From Paenibacillus sp. (GTDB taxonomy: Bacteria; Bacillota; Bacilli; Paenibacillales; YIM-B00363): 64,000 bases of DNA. A model generated the notes under the pieces. The model saw only the letters and a program-made list of their open reading frames with translations. It ran no database searches and was not told the DNA's origin. Below, in pieces: positions 8,534 to 16,788 of this stretch. Location: the NCBI RefSeq assembly GCF_031177825.1, contig NZ_JAPSKE010000016.1, forward strand, positions 69,723-133,722, given 5' to 3'. The number at the start of each line of letters is the position of its first letter. Position 1 is the first letter of the stretch. Made by a program: the position numbers and the translations under genes.

Positions 8534-9364
8534 ATGAGCAGGACGGAAGCCATCTACTTCATCCACCTGACGGACATTCATATCAGCGTGCCGGGGAAGA
8601 CGCCGCTGTTCGGACTCGATACGACCGAGAAGTTTCGAAAGACGATCGCAAGCATCGCCGCGCTGCGGACGAAGCCGGCGTTCCTCGTCGTCAGCGGGGA
8701 CCTGACGCATGACGGCGACGTCGAGGATTACCGCTTCCTTCGGTCGCTCATCGGCGACGCGGAGCGGGAGCTCGGCATTCCGATCCATGTCGCGCTCGGC
8801 AATCATGACCGTCGGCCGGCCTTCCGCGAAGGATTCTTAGGAGAATCGCCTACGGAGCAGTCCTATTATTACAGCTTCCTCTCGGGCGGGCTCCGGGTCG
8901 TCATGCTGAACACGCAGGTGCCGGACTCGCATGCCGGACGGATCGACGAGGCTCAGCTCGTCTGGCTGCGCGAGCTGCTAGAGCAGCCGGCGCCGCTAGG
9001 AACCGTTCTCGTGCATCATCATCCGGCGGTGCGCACGCCTACGACGCTTATGGACGATCATCTCTTGGAAAACGTGCAGGACCTCGCGCGGGCCATCGAA
9101 GGAAGCGACGTCATCGGCTTGCTGTCCGGACATATCCACTACCACAACGTCGGTACGCTGAACGGCGCGTTGTGCGCGACGGCGGACGGCGTCGCCTTCG
9201 GCTTGGACGCCTCCGCGGAACAAGCGATGCGTTTCCTCGAGCGATCGGGGTATAACCTGGCGACGGTGAAGGACACCGGCATGTCCGTCCAACCCATGAC
9301 CTTGCCGGGCGAGCAGCGCCTGCTCTACGAACATGTCTTCACGGCAACGTTCGCAGCGCAGTGA
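8534..9364 (+). CDS. Calcineurin-like metallophosphoesterase (Icc/CpdA-like)
   Basis: This 276-residue phosphoesterase has the full set of metal-binding motifs: FIHLTDIHIS (D-x-H), VVSGDLTHDG (GD), VALGNHDRR (GNHD), LVHHHPAV and LLSGHIHYH (GHxH). The classical D-x-H start places it near the Icc/CpdA and glycerophosphodiesterase class III group, which cleave cyclic nucleotides or phosphodiesters. It is only distantly similar to the upstream gene, so the pair is not a recent duplication. The start ATG is 3 bp after the preceding stop. The solute-binding protein gene follows after 35 bp, which supports an uptake-and-cleavage pathway. The actual substrate is not determinable here. Confidence 0.85.
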   Translation: MSRTEAIYFIHLTDIHISVPGKTPLFGLDTTEKFRKTIASIAALRTKPAFLVVSGDLTHDGDVEDYRFLRSLIGDAERELGIPIHVALGNHDRRPAFREGFLGESPTEQSYYYSFLSGGLRVVMLNTQVPDSHAGRIDEAQLVWLRELLEQPAPLGTVLVHHHPAVRTPTTLMDDHLLENVQDLARAIEGSDVIGLLSGHIHYHNVGTLNGALCATADGVAFGLDASAEQAMRFLERSGYNLATVKDTGMSVQPMTLPGEQRLLYEHVFTATFAAQ

Positions 9365-9399
9365 GCGCACAGAACCTTTACCGATGGAGGGAAAATAGG

Positions 9400-10731
9400 A
9401 TGTTCCATACGAAAACGAAGCTTGGCGGTGTACTAGCGCTGACGATGCTGTTCGCGTCGGCGTGCGGCAATGCGAACGGAACGGTCGACGGAAGCGCGGC
9501 GGCCGCCGCCGCGGGCGGAACGGACGCAGGAGAGAAAGTCAAAATCACGTTCTACTCCTACAATCTTGCGATCGCCAGCCAGAAAGAAGGCACGCAGCAG
9601 CTGATCGACGAGTTCGAGGCCGCGCATCCGCAGATCGATATCGATCCGATCGCCGTCGCTTCCACGGAAATCAACACGAAGGTGCAAGCGGACATCGCTG
9701 CGGGGGCCAGCCCGGATGTGGCGCAGCTCGTGTTCGACGGGCTCGATTACGCGGTCCACAACTACAATGCCAAGGCGCTGGAGGATCTGGTGCCGGCCGA
9801 GGAGCTGTCGCAGACGTTCGAGGGGTTCTCGCCCAACGGGCTGGAGCTCGGCAGACTGAACGGCAAGACGTACGGGCTTCCGTTCACCTTCAGCACGCCG
9901 GTCTTGTTCTACAACGCGAAGCTGTTCGCGGACGCGGGACTCGACCCGAACGCGCCGCCGACGACGTGGGCGGAGGTGAAGGAGGCCGCGCTGCAGATCG
10001 CCGGCAAGACGGAGGCGGAGGGCGTACATATCGGCGGCTCGGCGGGCAACGACTGGATCGTGCAGGCGCTCATCGGCAGCAACGGCGGCGAGGTGCTGTC
10101 CGACGATCGCGCGACGATCCGCTTCGGCGAGCCGGAGGCGGTCGAAGCGATCCGGATGTGGCAGGACATGGTACTGAGCGGAGCGCACGACAAGCTGAAC
10201 GACGGCGAAGTCATTCAAGCGTTCAGCGAAGGCAAGCTCGGGATGCTGCTTTACACGAGCGCGCTGCAGAGCGCCTTCATCCAAGCGTCGCAGGCCGGAG
10301 GCTGGGAGCTTAAAGCGGCCGCGATGCCGTCCTTCGGCGACAAGCCGACGACGCCGGTCAATTCGGGAAGCGCGCTGTTCATCCTGTCCGGCGACGAAGC
10401 GAAGCAGAAGGCGGCTTGGGAGTTCCTGAAGTTCGTGACGAGCGAACGCGGCTACACGATTATTACGTCCAAGATCGGGTATTTGCCGCTTCGTCCCGCG
10501 ATCGTCGACGACCCGAAGTACTTGAAGGATTGGGTCGAAGCGAATCCGCTGGTGAAGCCGAATTTGGAGCAGCTGACGCGGCTGCGTCCGTGGATTTCTT
10601 ACCCGGGACCGAACTGGCTTCAGATCGAGACGACGCTGCTGGAGGCGGTCCAGCAGTCGATCCAGGGGACGGGCGACGTCGCGGCGATGATGCAGGAGGC
10701 GCAGCGCCGGGCGCAGTCGTTGATGCCATGA
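9400..10731 (+). CDS. Extracellular sugar-type solute-binding lipoprotein
   Basis: This 443-residue family 1 substrate-binding protein belongs to an ABC importer. The N-terminus MFHTKTKLGGVLALTMLF is a lipoprotein signal ending at FASAC, so the mature protein would be lipid-anchored outside the membrane. Typical family segments are ITFYSYNLA, AADVAQLVFDGLDY-like text, YGLPFTFSTPVLFYNAKLF and WEFLKFVTSERG. It resembles the UgpB/MalE-like group, which includes glycerol-3-phosphate and glycerophosphodiester binders. The ATG at 9400 follows GGAGGGAAAATAGG; a longer frame from 9361 would destroy the signal peptide. Its stop overlaps the next permease start by 4 bases. Confidence 0.92.
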   Translation: MFHTKTKLGGVLALTMLFASACGNANGTVDGSAAAAAAGGTDAGEKVKITFYSYNLAIASQKEGTQQLIDEFEAAHPQIDIDPIAVASTEINTKVQADIAAGASPDVAQLVFDGLDYAVHNYNAKALEDLVPAEELSQTFEGFSPNGLELGRLNGKTYGLPFTFSTPVLFYNAKLFADAGLDPNAPPTTWAEVKEAALQIAGKTEAEGVHIGGSAGNDWIVQALIGSNGGEVLSDDRATIRFGEPEAVEAIRMWQDMVLSGAHDKLNDGEVIQAFSEGKLGMLLYTSALQSAFIQASQAGGWELKAAAMPSFGDKPTTPVNSGSALFILSGDEAKQKAAWEFLKFVTSERGYTIITSKIGYLPLRPAIVDDPKYLKDWVEANPLVKPNLEQLTRLRPWISYPGPNWLQIETTLLEAVQQSIQGTGDVAAMMQEAQRRAQSLMP

Positions 10732-11693
10732 TGAACGGCGGCGCCATTGCATCGAAGTTGTCCGCGCGCGGCAGGAGCAACCGCCTGCCCCGCTCGGGCA
10801 AGAAGCGCGCGCTCGGGAAGGCGATCCCTTATTTGTACCTGCTGCCCGCGCTGCTGTCGATCGGGTATTGGATTTATCGGCCGCTCGTCAGCACGTTCCA
10901 ACTCAGCTTCTATGAGTGGAATATGCTGCCGACGTCGCCGAAGACGTTCGTCGGGTGGAGCAACTTCGCGAAGCTGTTCGCGCTGCCCGAGATGGGGAAG
11001 GCGCTGCTGAACACGCTCATCTATACGGTCGGCGTGCTCCCGTTCTCCCTGCTTCTTCCGCTCGTCGTCGCGGTGCTCACGGATCGGATCGGCGGTCGGG
11101 CGCGGAACTTGTATCGCGCACTCATTTTCGTCCCGATGATCATGGCCCCGGTCGCGGTGTCTTCGGTCTGGAGCTGGATTCTGAATCCGATGGGCGGCAT
11201 CGTCAATCGGACGCTGCGAACGGGATTCGGGATGGAGGAGCCGATCCGCTTCTTCACGGACGCGAATTGGGCGATCTGGTCGATCACGTTCATCACCGGC
11301 TGGAAGCTGATCGGGTTCAGCACTTTGATTTTTTCGGCGGCGCTCGCCGGCATCAATAAGGAATACGTCGAAGCGGCGCGGATGGACCGGGCGGGGCCCT
11401 GGCAAATTCTTCGGTACGTGCTGCTTCCGCTGCTGTCGCCGACGATCTTGTTCATGACGATGCTCAGCGTCCTGTTCGCCTCGGAGTGGAGCTTCTCCTA
11501 TGTGAACGTGCTGACGCAGGGCGGACCGCTCGGCTCGACGACGAATCTGTATTACGTGCTGTGGACGTACGGGTTTAAGACGTTCGCCGTCGGGTGGAGC
11601 TCCGCGGCGGCCGTGCTCGTCTTCGTCGGCTCGGGCCTCGTCGCGCTCGGATTGTTGAAGCTGTCGAGCAAACTGTCGTTTTACGACAACTAA
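10728..11693 (+). CDS. ABC transporter permease, MalF/UgpA type
   Basis: This 321-residue inner-membrane permease of a carbohydrate-type importer has about six membrane segments. The EAA loop is clear (EYVEAARMDRAGPWQILRYV followed by LLPLLSPT). The ATGA overlap with the solute-binding gene gives the start at 10728. Upstream in-frame codons belong to the shadow of the preceding gene and are not used. It pairs with the permease at 11706. No ATPase gene is present in the operon, so the complex would use a shared MsmX/UgpC-type ATPase encoded elsewhere, as is common in Firmicutes. Confidence 0.9.
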   Translation: MMNGGAIASKLSARGRSNRLPRSGKKRALGKAIPYLYLLPALLSIGYWIYRPLVSTFQLSFYEWNMLPTSPKTFVGWSNFAKLFALPEMGKALLNTLIYTVGVLPFSLLLPLVVAVLTDRIGGRARNLYRALIFVPMIMAPVAVSSVWSWILNPMGGIVNRTLRTGFGMEEPIRFFTDANWAIWSITFITGWKLIGFSTLIFSAALAGINKEYVEAARMDRAGPWQILRYVLLPLLSPTILFMTMLSVLFASEWSFSYVNVLTQGGPLGSTTNLYYVLWTYGFKTFAVGWSSAAAVLVFVGSGLVALGLLKLSSKLSFYDN

Positions 11694-11705
11694 GGAGGCT
11701 TCCTT

Positions 11706-12536
11706 GTGAGAGACGCTTCATTGCGCGAGTCGAGCGTCGGCGCGGCAGGCAAGCATGCGCTGCTCATCGGTCTCAGCTTTCTCGCGATCTTCCCGTTTTA
11801 TTGGGCGCTGAACACGTCGTTCAAGTCGCCGGGCGAAATCTATAGTCCTTCGCTGTTCCCCGCCGATTGGACGTTCGACAACTATGTGCAGGCGTGGCAG
11901 GCGATCCCGATGGCGCGGATGCTCTCGAACTCGCTGACCGTCGCCGTCGGCCAGACCGTTACGCAGCTGCTGACGAGCGTACTGGCCGCTTACGCGTTCA
12001 CGCGTTGGGAGTTTCGGGGCCGGCACGCGCTGTACGCGCTCATTTCCTTGACGTGGCTCGTTCCGTTCCAGGTCATCATGATCCCGAACTACGTCGTCAT
12101 CAGCGATTGGGGCCTCCGCAACTCGCTGCTCGGCCTCATCATTCCGAATGTGGCGTCGGCGTTCGCGGTGCTTCAGCTGTACCAGACGTTCCGTTCGTTC
12201 CCGAAGGCGCTCGTCGAAGCGGCCCAGCTGGACGGCGCATCGAGCTGGGGGATTCTATGGCGCGTGATCTTCCCGAATTTGCGTGCTGCGATCGCCTCGA
12301 TCGGCGTCTTGTTGTTCATCTCGAGTTGGAACGATTATTTCTGGCCGCTGCTCGTCACGAACAAGCCCGAATATTCGACGCTTCAAATCGGCTTGCAGTC
12401 GTTCATGTCCACGGAAGCGAACCAGTGGGGGCCGCTCATGGCCGCGACGACGATCGCCAGCCTGCCGATTCTCTTAATCTACCTATTGCTGCAACGACAA
12501 ATTATCGACTCCTTCGTCAAAGGCGGTTTACGTTAA
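11706..12536 (+). CDS. ABC transporter permease, MalG/UgpE type
   Basis: This 276-residue permease is the second membrane partner of the importer. Its segments include LSFLAIFPFYWALNTSFKS, the EAA loop (ALVEAAQLDGASSWGILWRV) and the family ending FVKGGLR. The start is GTG at 11706 with AAGGAGG 7 bases upstream. The stop codon overlaps the start of the GntR gene by one base, which shows tight coupling. Sequence alone places it in the MalG/UgpE group without fixing the substrate. Confidence 0.9.
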   Translation: MRDASLRESSVGAAGKHALLIGLSFLAIFPFYWALNTSFKSPGEIYSPSLFPADWTFDNYVQAWQAIPMARMLSNSLTVAVGQTVTQLLTSVLAAYAFTRWEFRGRHALYALISLTWLVPFQVIMIPNYVVISDWGLRNSLLGLIIPNVASAFAVLQLYQTFRSFPKALVEAAQLDGASSWGILWRVIFPNLRAAIASIGVLLFISSWNDYFWPLLVTNKPEYSTLQIGLQSFMSTEANQWGPLMAATTIASLPILLIYLLLQRQIIDSFVKGGLR

Positions 12537-13210
12537 TGGAACTGACGGCAAGAGGGGCGGCGCAGAAACCGTCCCTCGAGAAGATGGCTTATCAAGCGAT
12601 CCGCGCGAAGATCGTAGCCGCGGAGCTGCTTCCGGGCATGTTGTTATCGGAAAATGAACTCGCCGCCTCCCTCGGCATGAGCCGCACGCCGATCCGAGCG
12701 GCGATCTCGCTGCTCGAGACGGAAGGCTTCCTCGAATCCGTCCGGGGCCGCGGCGTGTTCGTGAAAGAAATTTCGTTCCGCGAATTTCGCGAGATGTTCG
12801 AGATGCTCGTCTCCTTGCAGCTGTTCGTGCTGGACGTCGCGGCCGCGCGCGGACTCGCGTTCGACCTGCCGGCGCTGCGGGCGCAGCTGGAGCGGCAGGC
12901 GGCCGCCGCCGAGTCGAGGGATAACGCGGCTTACTATGAAAGCTCGCTCGCCTTCGTCGGCACGCTGGTAGCGAGCTGCGGCAACCAGAGCATGCTGCAG
13001 CTGCTCGAGACGATCCGGGGCAAATACGTGTTCAAGATGCTTTCTTTCCGGAAAATGAACGCCCGCTCGCTCCCGAAGCCGACGCACGCTAGAGGCGCCA
13101 ACGCGCGAATCTACGCCGCGCTGGAGAAGGGCGACCTCGCCGAGGCGAGGCAAGCGGTGCTGGATCTAAACCAATTCGTGTACGACCAATTCAGCGTGTT
13201 CGACATCTAA
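12536..13210 (+). CDS. GntR/FadR-family transcriptional regulator
   Basis: This 224-residue regulator has an N-terminal winged helix (about residues 10-75: MAYQAIRAKIVAAELLPGM, SENELAASLGMSRTPIR, LLETEGFLESVRGRGVFVKE) and an alpha-helical FCD-type C-terminal domain that binds a small effector. The start ATG overlaps the permease stop (TAATG), so it is made from the operon it presumably controls. FadR-type members usually repress transport and catabolic operons until the substrate or an intermediate appears. The effector is unknown. Confidence 0.88.
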   Translation: MELTARGAAQKPSLEKMAYQAIRAKIVAAELLPGMLLSENELAASLGMSRTPIRAAISLLETEGFLESVRGRGVFVKEISFREFREMFEMLVSLQLFVLDVAAARGLAFDLPALRAQLERQAAAAESRDNAAYYESSLAFVGTLVASCGNQSMLQLLETIRGKYVFKMLSFRKMNARSLPKPTHARGANARIYAALEKGDLAEARQAVLDLNQFVYDQFSVFDI

Positions 13211-13231
13211 TTCGAGAGAGGCGGAGAGGCA

Positions 13232-13969
13232 GTGACCATGCACACGGATATGGAGCGCATCGTCCCGGCGGCGGGCGCTTACAATATACGGGATTTGGGC
13301 GGGTACGCGACGAAGGACGGACGGACGACGCGCTGGGGCGCGATGTTCCGCGCCGACGGGCTGCATCGGTTGTCCGAGGACGACAAGCGGCTATTGGAAG
13401 ACCGGGGCGTTCGCACCGTGGTCGACCTGCGGCATGCGCGCGAGCTGGAAGCCAAGCGGAACGCGTTCGCCGATTCGGAGACGGTCGAATACGTCCATAT
13501 CAGCTTGTTGAATCCCGCGACTCCCGGCGTGCGGGAGGTGCGAGACCTCGGCGATCTGTACCTCAATCTGCTCGACGGCGCGCAGGGCGAGTTGCGGTTG
13601 GTGTTCGAGACGCTCGCCGCTGCGCCGGGAAGCGCGTCGCTGTTCCACTGCGCCGCCGGCAAGGATCGCACGGGCGTCGTCGCCGGTCTGCTGCTCGACC
13701 TCGCCGGCGTGCCGCATGAGGTTATCGCGGACGATTACGCGCTGACGGCGACCTGCATCGCGCCGATCCTGGAGGAGCTGCGCGAAGGCCGTCCCGCGGG
13801 GATGTCGGGGGAGGCGTACGAGCGGTTCCTGGAGAGCGAGCCGGAGTACATGCTGCGCATGCTGCGGCATCTGGATGCGGAACATGGCGGGGCGGAAGGG
13901 TACTTGCGGGCGATCGGCTTGGCTGCCGCGGATATCGCCCGGCTGCGCGCGAAGTTGCTAGAGAATTGA
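13232..13969 (+). CDS. Tyrosine-protein phosphatase family protein (LipA/Siw14-like)
   Basis: This 245-residue cysteine-based phosphatase carries FHCAAGKDRTG, the C-x5-R P-loop with Cys140 and Arg146. The N-terminus (YNIRDLGGYATKDGRTTRWG followed by MFRADGLHRLS) is typical of the Y_phosphatase3 family. Members dephosphorylate phosphotyrosine, phosphoinositides or inositol pyrophosphates. Last in the operon with two metallophosphatases and an importer, it may act on a phosphorylated small molecule instead of protein. Start GTG 13232 or ATG 13238 are both possible. A strong hairpin follows. Confidence 0.85.
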   Translation: MTMHTDMERIVPAAGAYNIRDLGGYATKDGRTTRWGAMFRADGLHRLSEDDKRLLEDRGVRTVVDLRHARELEAKRNAFADSETVEYVHISLLNPATPGVREVRDLGDLYLNLLDGAQGELRLVFETLAAAPGSASLFHCAAGKDRTGVVAGLLLDLAGVPHEVIADDYALTATCIAPILEELREGRPAGMSGEAYERFLESEPEYMLRMLRHLDAEHGGAEGYLRAIGLAAADIARLRAKLLEN

Positions 13970-13980
13970 ATCATAGGTTG

Positions 13981-14037
13981 AACGCGAAGAAGCGCTTGTC
14001 GGCGGGGGAGTTCCCAGTCGATAAGCGCTTCTTCGTT
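13981..14037. terminator. Bidirectional hairpin terminator between convergent genes
   Basis: GAAGAAGCGCTT (13986-13997) pairs perfectly with AAGCGCTTCTTC (14023-14034) over 12 bp. The hairpin lies between the plus-strand phosphatase and the minus-strand Gly-rich gene, so it can serve both. Confidence 0.7.
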
Positions 14038-14056
14038 CGTTGGGACCGATCCGGCG

Positions 14057-14557
14057 TTACCGGCGGCGGCCCCGGCCGCTCGGGCGGCGCGACGAGCCGC
14101 TGCGGCGACGTCTCCGGCGGCGGCGTCTCGGCAGCTCGTAGTAGGTGTCGTCGTCGTTCGAGGACGCGCTCTTCGACTTGCCCATGCTGCCCATGACGAG
14201 CTTCAGCATCGGCGCCATCTGCTGCACCGAGCTCATGATCTTCTGAATTTTGGTCACGTTGTTGAGGACGCCGTCGATGCCGCCCATGCGTTCGATCAGC
14301 TGCGGGAGATTGCCGAGGTTGCCGAGCAGACCGCCGAGACCGGCCCCGCCGCCTCCGCCGCCGCCGAGCAGTCCGCCGAGGCCGCCTCCGCCGCCGGCTT
14401 GCGGGCCGGGCACGGGTCCGGGCACGCCCGGATAGCCGGTCGGGTCCGGCGTTACGCCGTAGGGCGGCTGGAAGCCGCCCGCATAAGGCGTGGGCGCCGG
14501 AAGATGCCCGCCGTACGTAGTGTTGCTAACGTGTGGATTATGGTTCACTGCGCTCAC
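14057..14557 (-). CDS. Gly/Pro-rich, Arg-tailed small protein (YqfQ/VrrA-like)
   Basis: This 166-residue low-complexity protein has a Pro/Tyr/Gly-rich N-terminus, a Gly-only tract (GGGGGLGGLLGGGGGGG), a helical core (LPQLIERMGGIDGVLNNVTK followed by IQKIMSSVQQMAPMLK) and a C-terminal run of Arg residues (PRRRRRRRRRSGSSRRPSGR). The core resembles the YqfQ/VrrA family of Bacillales, linked to sporulation or the spore coat. That match is from memory of the pattern and is only moderately certain. The Arg tail suggests nucleic acid or acidic polymer binding. It is convergent with the upstream operon and divergent from the yerC-like gene. Confidence 0.65.
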   Translation of the reverse strand: MSAVNHNPHVSNTTYGGHLPAPTPYAGGFQPPYGVTPDPTGYPGVPGPVPGPQAGGGGGLGGLLGGGGGGGAGLGGLLGNLGNLPQLIERMGGIDGVLNNVTKIQKIMSSVQQMAPMLKLVMGSMGKSKSASSNDDDTYYELPRRRRRRRRRSGSSRRPSGRGRRR

Positions 14558-14722
14558 ATTCCTTTTTCCGCATAATGGGTTTGGGCTTTCATACTACACA
14601 CTATGTAGTCGCCTACGGTTTGGTATAGACGGGTGCCCGGTTTCCAAAAAGGTTATGGGCGTGTTACTATAGAACTGTACAATGTTAAAGCGTTAATGTC
14701 CGACCGAGGGGGACTCAATCCG

Positions 14723-15013
14723 ATGCAATTAAAGAAGCTGAACGATAAATCGATCGACCAGCTGTTCGAAGCGGTGTTGACCTTGAAGAACCTCGAGGAA
14801 TGCTATACGTTCTTCGACGACCTGTGCACGATCAACGAAATCCAGTCGTTGTCCCAGCGGTTAGAAGTGGCGCGGATGCTTCGCAAGGGCAGTACGTACA
14901 ACCAGATCGAGACGGAAACCGGCGCGAGCACGGCGACGATCTCCCGGGTGAAGCGATGCCTCAACTACGGCAACGACGGCTATAAGATGACGCTGGAGCG
15001 GCTGGGACGGTAG
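14723..15013 (+). CDS. yerC: TrpR-like protein YerC/YecD
   Basis: This 96-residue Trp-repressor-superfamily DNA-binding protein has a compact helical fold with the helix-turn-helix STYNQIETETGASTATISRV and the ending RCLNYGNDGYKM, both characteristic of YerC/YecD. Members are thought to be small regulators; in B. subtilis the gene sits near pcrB-pcrA. The ATG at 14723 gives the usual start MQLKKLNDKSID, with GAGGGGGACT about 10 bases upstream. The longer frame from 14633 lacks family similarity. It begins a run of plus-strand genes (cbiX-like, dgkB-like, rlmD). Confidence 0.85.
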   Translation: MQLKKLNDKSIDQLFEAVLTLKNLEECYTFFDDLCTINEIQSLSQRLEVARMLRKGSTYNQIETETGASTATISRVKRCLNYGNDGYKMTLERLGR

Positions 15014-15020
15014 ATTCGCG

Positions 15021-15815
15021 ATGATCGGAGTATTGGTGATCAGTCACGGCTCGCGAAGCGCGGATTGGGTGCGGCTCGTGGACGAAGCGATCGAACCGCT
15101 GCGCGCGCGCGTTCCGTATCCGGTGTACGCGTCGTATTTGGAGCTGGTCGAAGGCCGGCTCATTCAGGACGGCATCGATGCGCTCGAAGCGCTCGGCGTG
15201 CGCGACCTGATCGTGCTGCCGCTGTTCGTCTCGTCGGGCAGCACGCATATCGAAGAAATCTCTTGGGCGCTCGGCGCGAAGGCGACGTGCCGATTCGAGA
15301 CGGATCTGACCCCGTTCCGGGTGTCGGCCCGTGTTTCTCTGTGCGCGCCGATCGACGCGGACGAAGACGTTATTGAGATTTTGTATGAGAAAATGTTACC
15401 CCTTTCACGTCATCCTTCGGACGAGCTCGTCTTGGTCGTCGGTCACGGCAGCGTGCTCAAGGGGTTTCATCGCGTCTGGCGCGATTGTCTGGAGCGCGCG
15501 GCGGAGCGGCTTCGCGTCCGCGGCGGCTTCGCGGCGGCGGACGCCGTCATGCTGCTGCCGGATCAAGTCGAGTGGAAGCTTCGGCGGTGGCGCCGTCGTC
15601 GTCCGGAGTTGAAGCCGATCGTCGCGCCGATGTTCGTAAGCGAAGGTTATTTTACAGATAAAGTCATACCGACCCGATTCCACGGGTATGATGTTCGGTA
15701 TAACGGTCGTTCGTTGCTGCCCCATCCGCTGCTGTCGCGATGGATGGCGCGGCGCGTCGAGGCGAAGGCGAAGGAGCTGGAAACAGATGGTCAAGCGAGC
15801 GAGACTCATCTATAA
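15021..15815 (+). CDS. CbiX/SirB-type sirohydrochlorin chelatase-like protein
   Basis: This 264-residue protein of the chelatase superfamily has two half-domains. The first opens with VLVISHGSRSADW, holding the metal-ligand His, and contains LIVLPLFVSSGSTHIEEI with the second His. The second half repeats the pattern with LVVGHGS and IVAPMFVSEGYFTDKVIP. Family members insert cobalt, nickel or iron into sirohydrochlorin. No siroheme or cobalamin genes are nearby, so the assignment is to family only. The end overlaps the diacylglycerol kinase start by 29 bases. Confidence 0.8.
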   Translation: MIGVLVISHGSRSADWVRLVDEAIEPLRARVPYPVYASYLELVEGRLIQDGIDALEALGVRDLIVLPLFVSSGSTHIEEISWALGAKATCRFETDLTPFRVSARVSLCAPIDADEDVIEILYEKMLPLSRHPSDELVLVVGHGSVLKGFHRVWRDCLERAAERLRVRGGFAAADAVMLLPDQVEWKLRRWRRRRPELKPIVAPMFVSEGYFTDKVIPTRFHGYDVRYNGRSLLPHPLLSRWMARRVEAKAKELETDGQASETHL

Positions 15816-16785
15816 TCCGACATCCGGGCGCGAAGAGATGCGGCGGCGTCTGCCGGACGTGCTTCAGCGGCTCGAGGGCTATGGGTTCGAGACGTCGACG
15901 CATGCGACGATCGGCGAGGGCGACGCGCGGCTGGCTGCCGCCGAAGCGGCGCGCCGCGGCTTCGACATCGTCGTCGCGGCCGGCGGCGACGGCACGCTCA
16001 ACGAGGTCGTCAGCGGCCTCGCGGAGCTGGAGCGCCGCCCGCCGCTCGGCGTGCTGCCGCTCGGGACGACGAACGATCTCGCGCGGGCGCTCGGCATTCC
16101 GCGGTCCTGGGAGGCGGCGATCGACTTGATCGCCGAAGGGTATGTGAAGCCGATCGATATCGGACAGGTCAATCAGCGGTATTTCGTCAATATCGCGGGC
16201 GGCGGCTCGCTGACGGAATTGACGTACGAGGTGCCGAGCAAGATGAAGACGATGCTCGGGCAGCTCGCTTATTATATGAAGGGATTCGAAAAGCTGCCCC
16301 GCCTTCGTCCGATTCGGATGAAGGTGACGACGGACGAGGCGACGTTCGAGGACGAGTATATGATCTTCCTCATCGCCAACTCGAACTCCGTCGGCGGCTT
16401 CGAAAAGCTGGCGCCGGACGCGGCGATCGACGACGGCTACATGGACGCGTTCTTCCTGAAGCGTTGTACGCTGGCGGATTTCATCCGCCTCGCCACGATG
16501 GTCGTGCGCGGGGAGCGGGTGCAGGATCCGCTGCTCGTCCAATTCCGATCGAAGCGGATCGCGATCGAGTCGCCGGACTACGTGCAGCTGAACCTCGACG
16601 GGGAGTTCGGCGGCACGCTGCCGTGCGACATCTCCGTGCTGCCGAAGCACGTCGGCGTCTTCGTCGATCCGACGGGGCGCTCGAGCTATCATCGGCAGGC
16701 CGGCTCCGGCGGCAGCGCCGTCACGGTACACCCGACGGGCACGCCGGGAGCGTTGGGACAATCAAGCAATGGAGTGGAAGGATAA
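15787..16785 (+). CDS. dgkB: Diacylglycerol kinase (DgkB/YegS family lipid kinase)
   Basis: This 332-residue soluble lipid kinase phosphorylates diacylglycerol to phosphatidic acid, recycling the diacylglycerol left by lipoteichoic acid synthesis. The start MVKRARLIYNPTSGRE is followed by the nucleotide-binding signature VVAAGGDGTLNEVVSGLA and GVLPLGTTNDLARALG. The later metal and lipid segment FVNIAGGGSLTEL also matches. It lies next to rlmD, the same order as dgkB-yerQ/rlmCD in many Bacillales. The last ~30 residues are Gly/Ser-rich and not conserved. ATG 15787 gives the canonical N-terminus; upstream codons are the cbiX-like shadow. Confidence 0.92.
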   Translation: MVKRARLIYNPTSGREEMRRRLPDVLQRLEGYGFETSTHATIGEGDARLAAAEAARRGFDIVVAAGGDGTLNEVVSGLAELERRPPLGVLPLGTTNDLARALGIPRSWEAAIDLIAEGYVKPIDIGQVNQRYFVNIAGGGSLTELTYEVPSKMKTMLGQLAYYMKGFEKLPRLRPIRMKVTTDEATFEDEYMIFLIANSNSVGGFEKLAPDAAIDDGYMDAFFLKRCTLADFIRLATMVVRGERVQDPLLVQFRSKRIAIESPDYVQLNLDGEFGGTLPCDISVLPKHVGVFVDPTGRSSYHRQAGSGGSAVTVHPTGTPGALGQSSNGVEG

Positions 16786-16788
16786 CGC

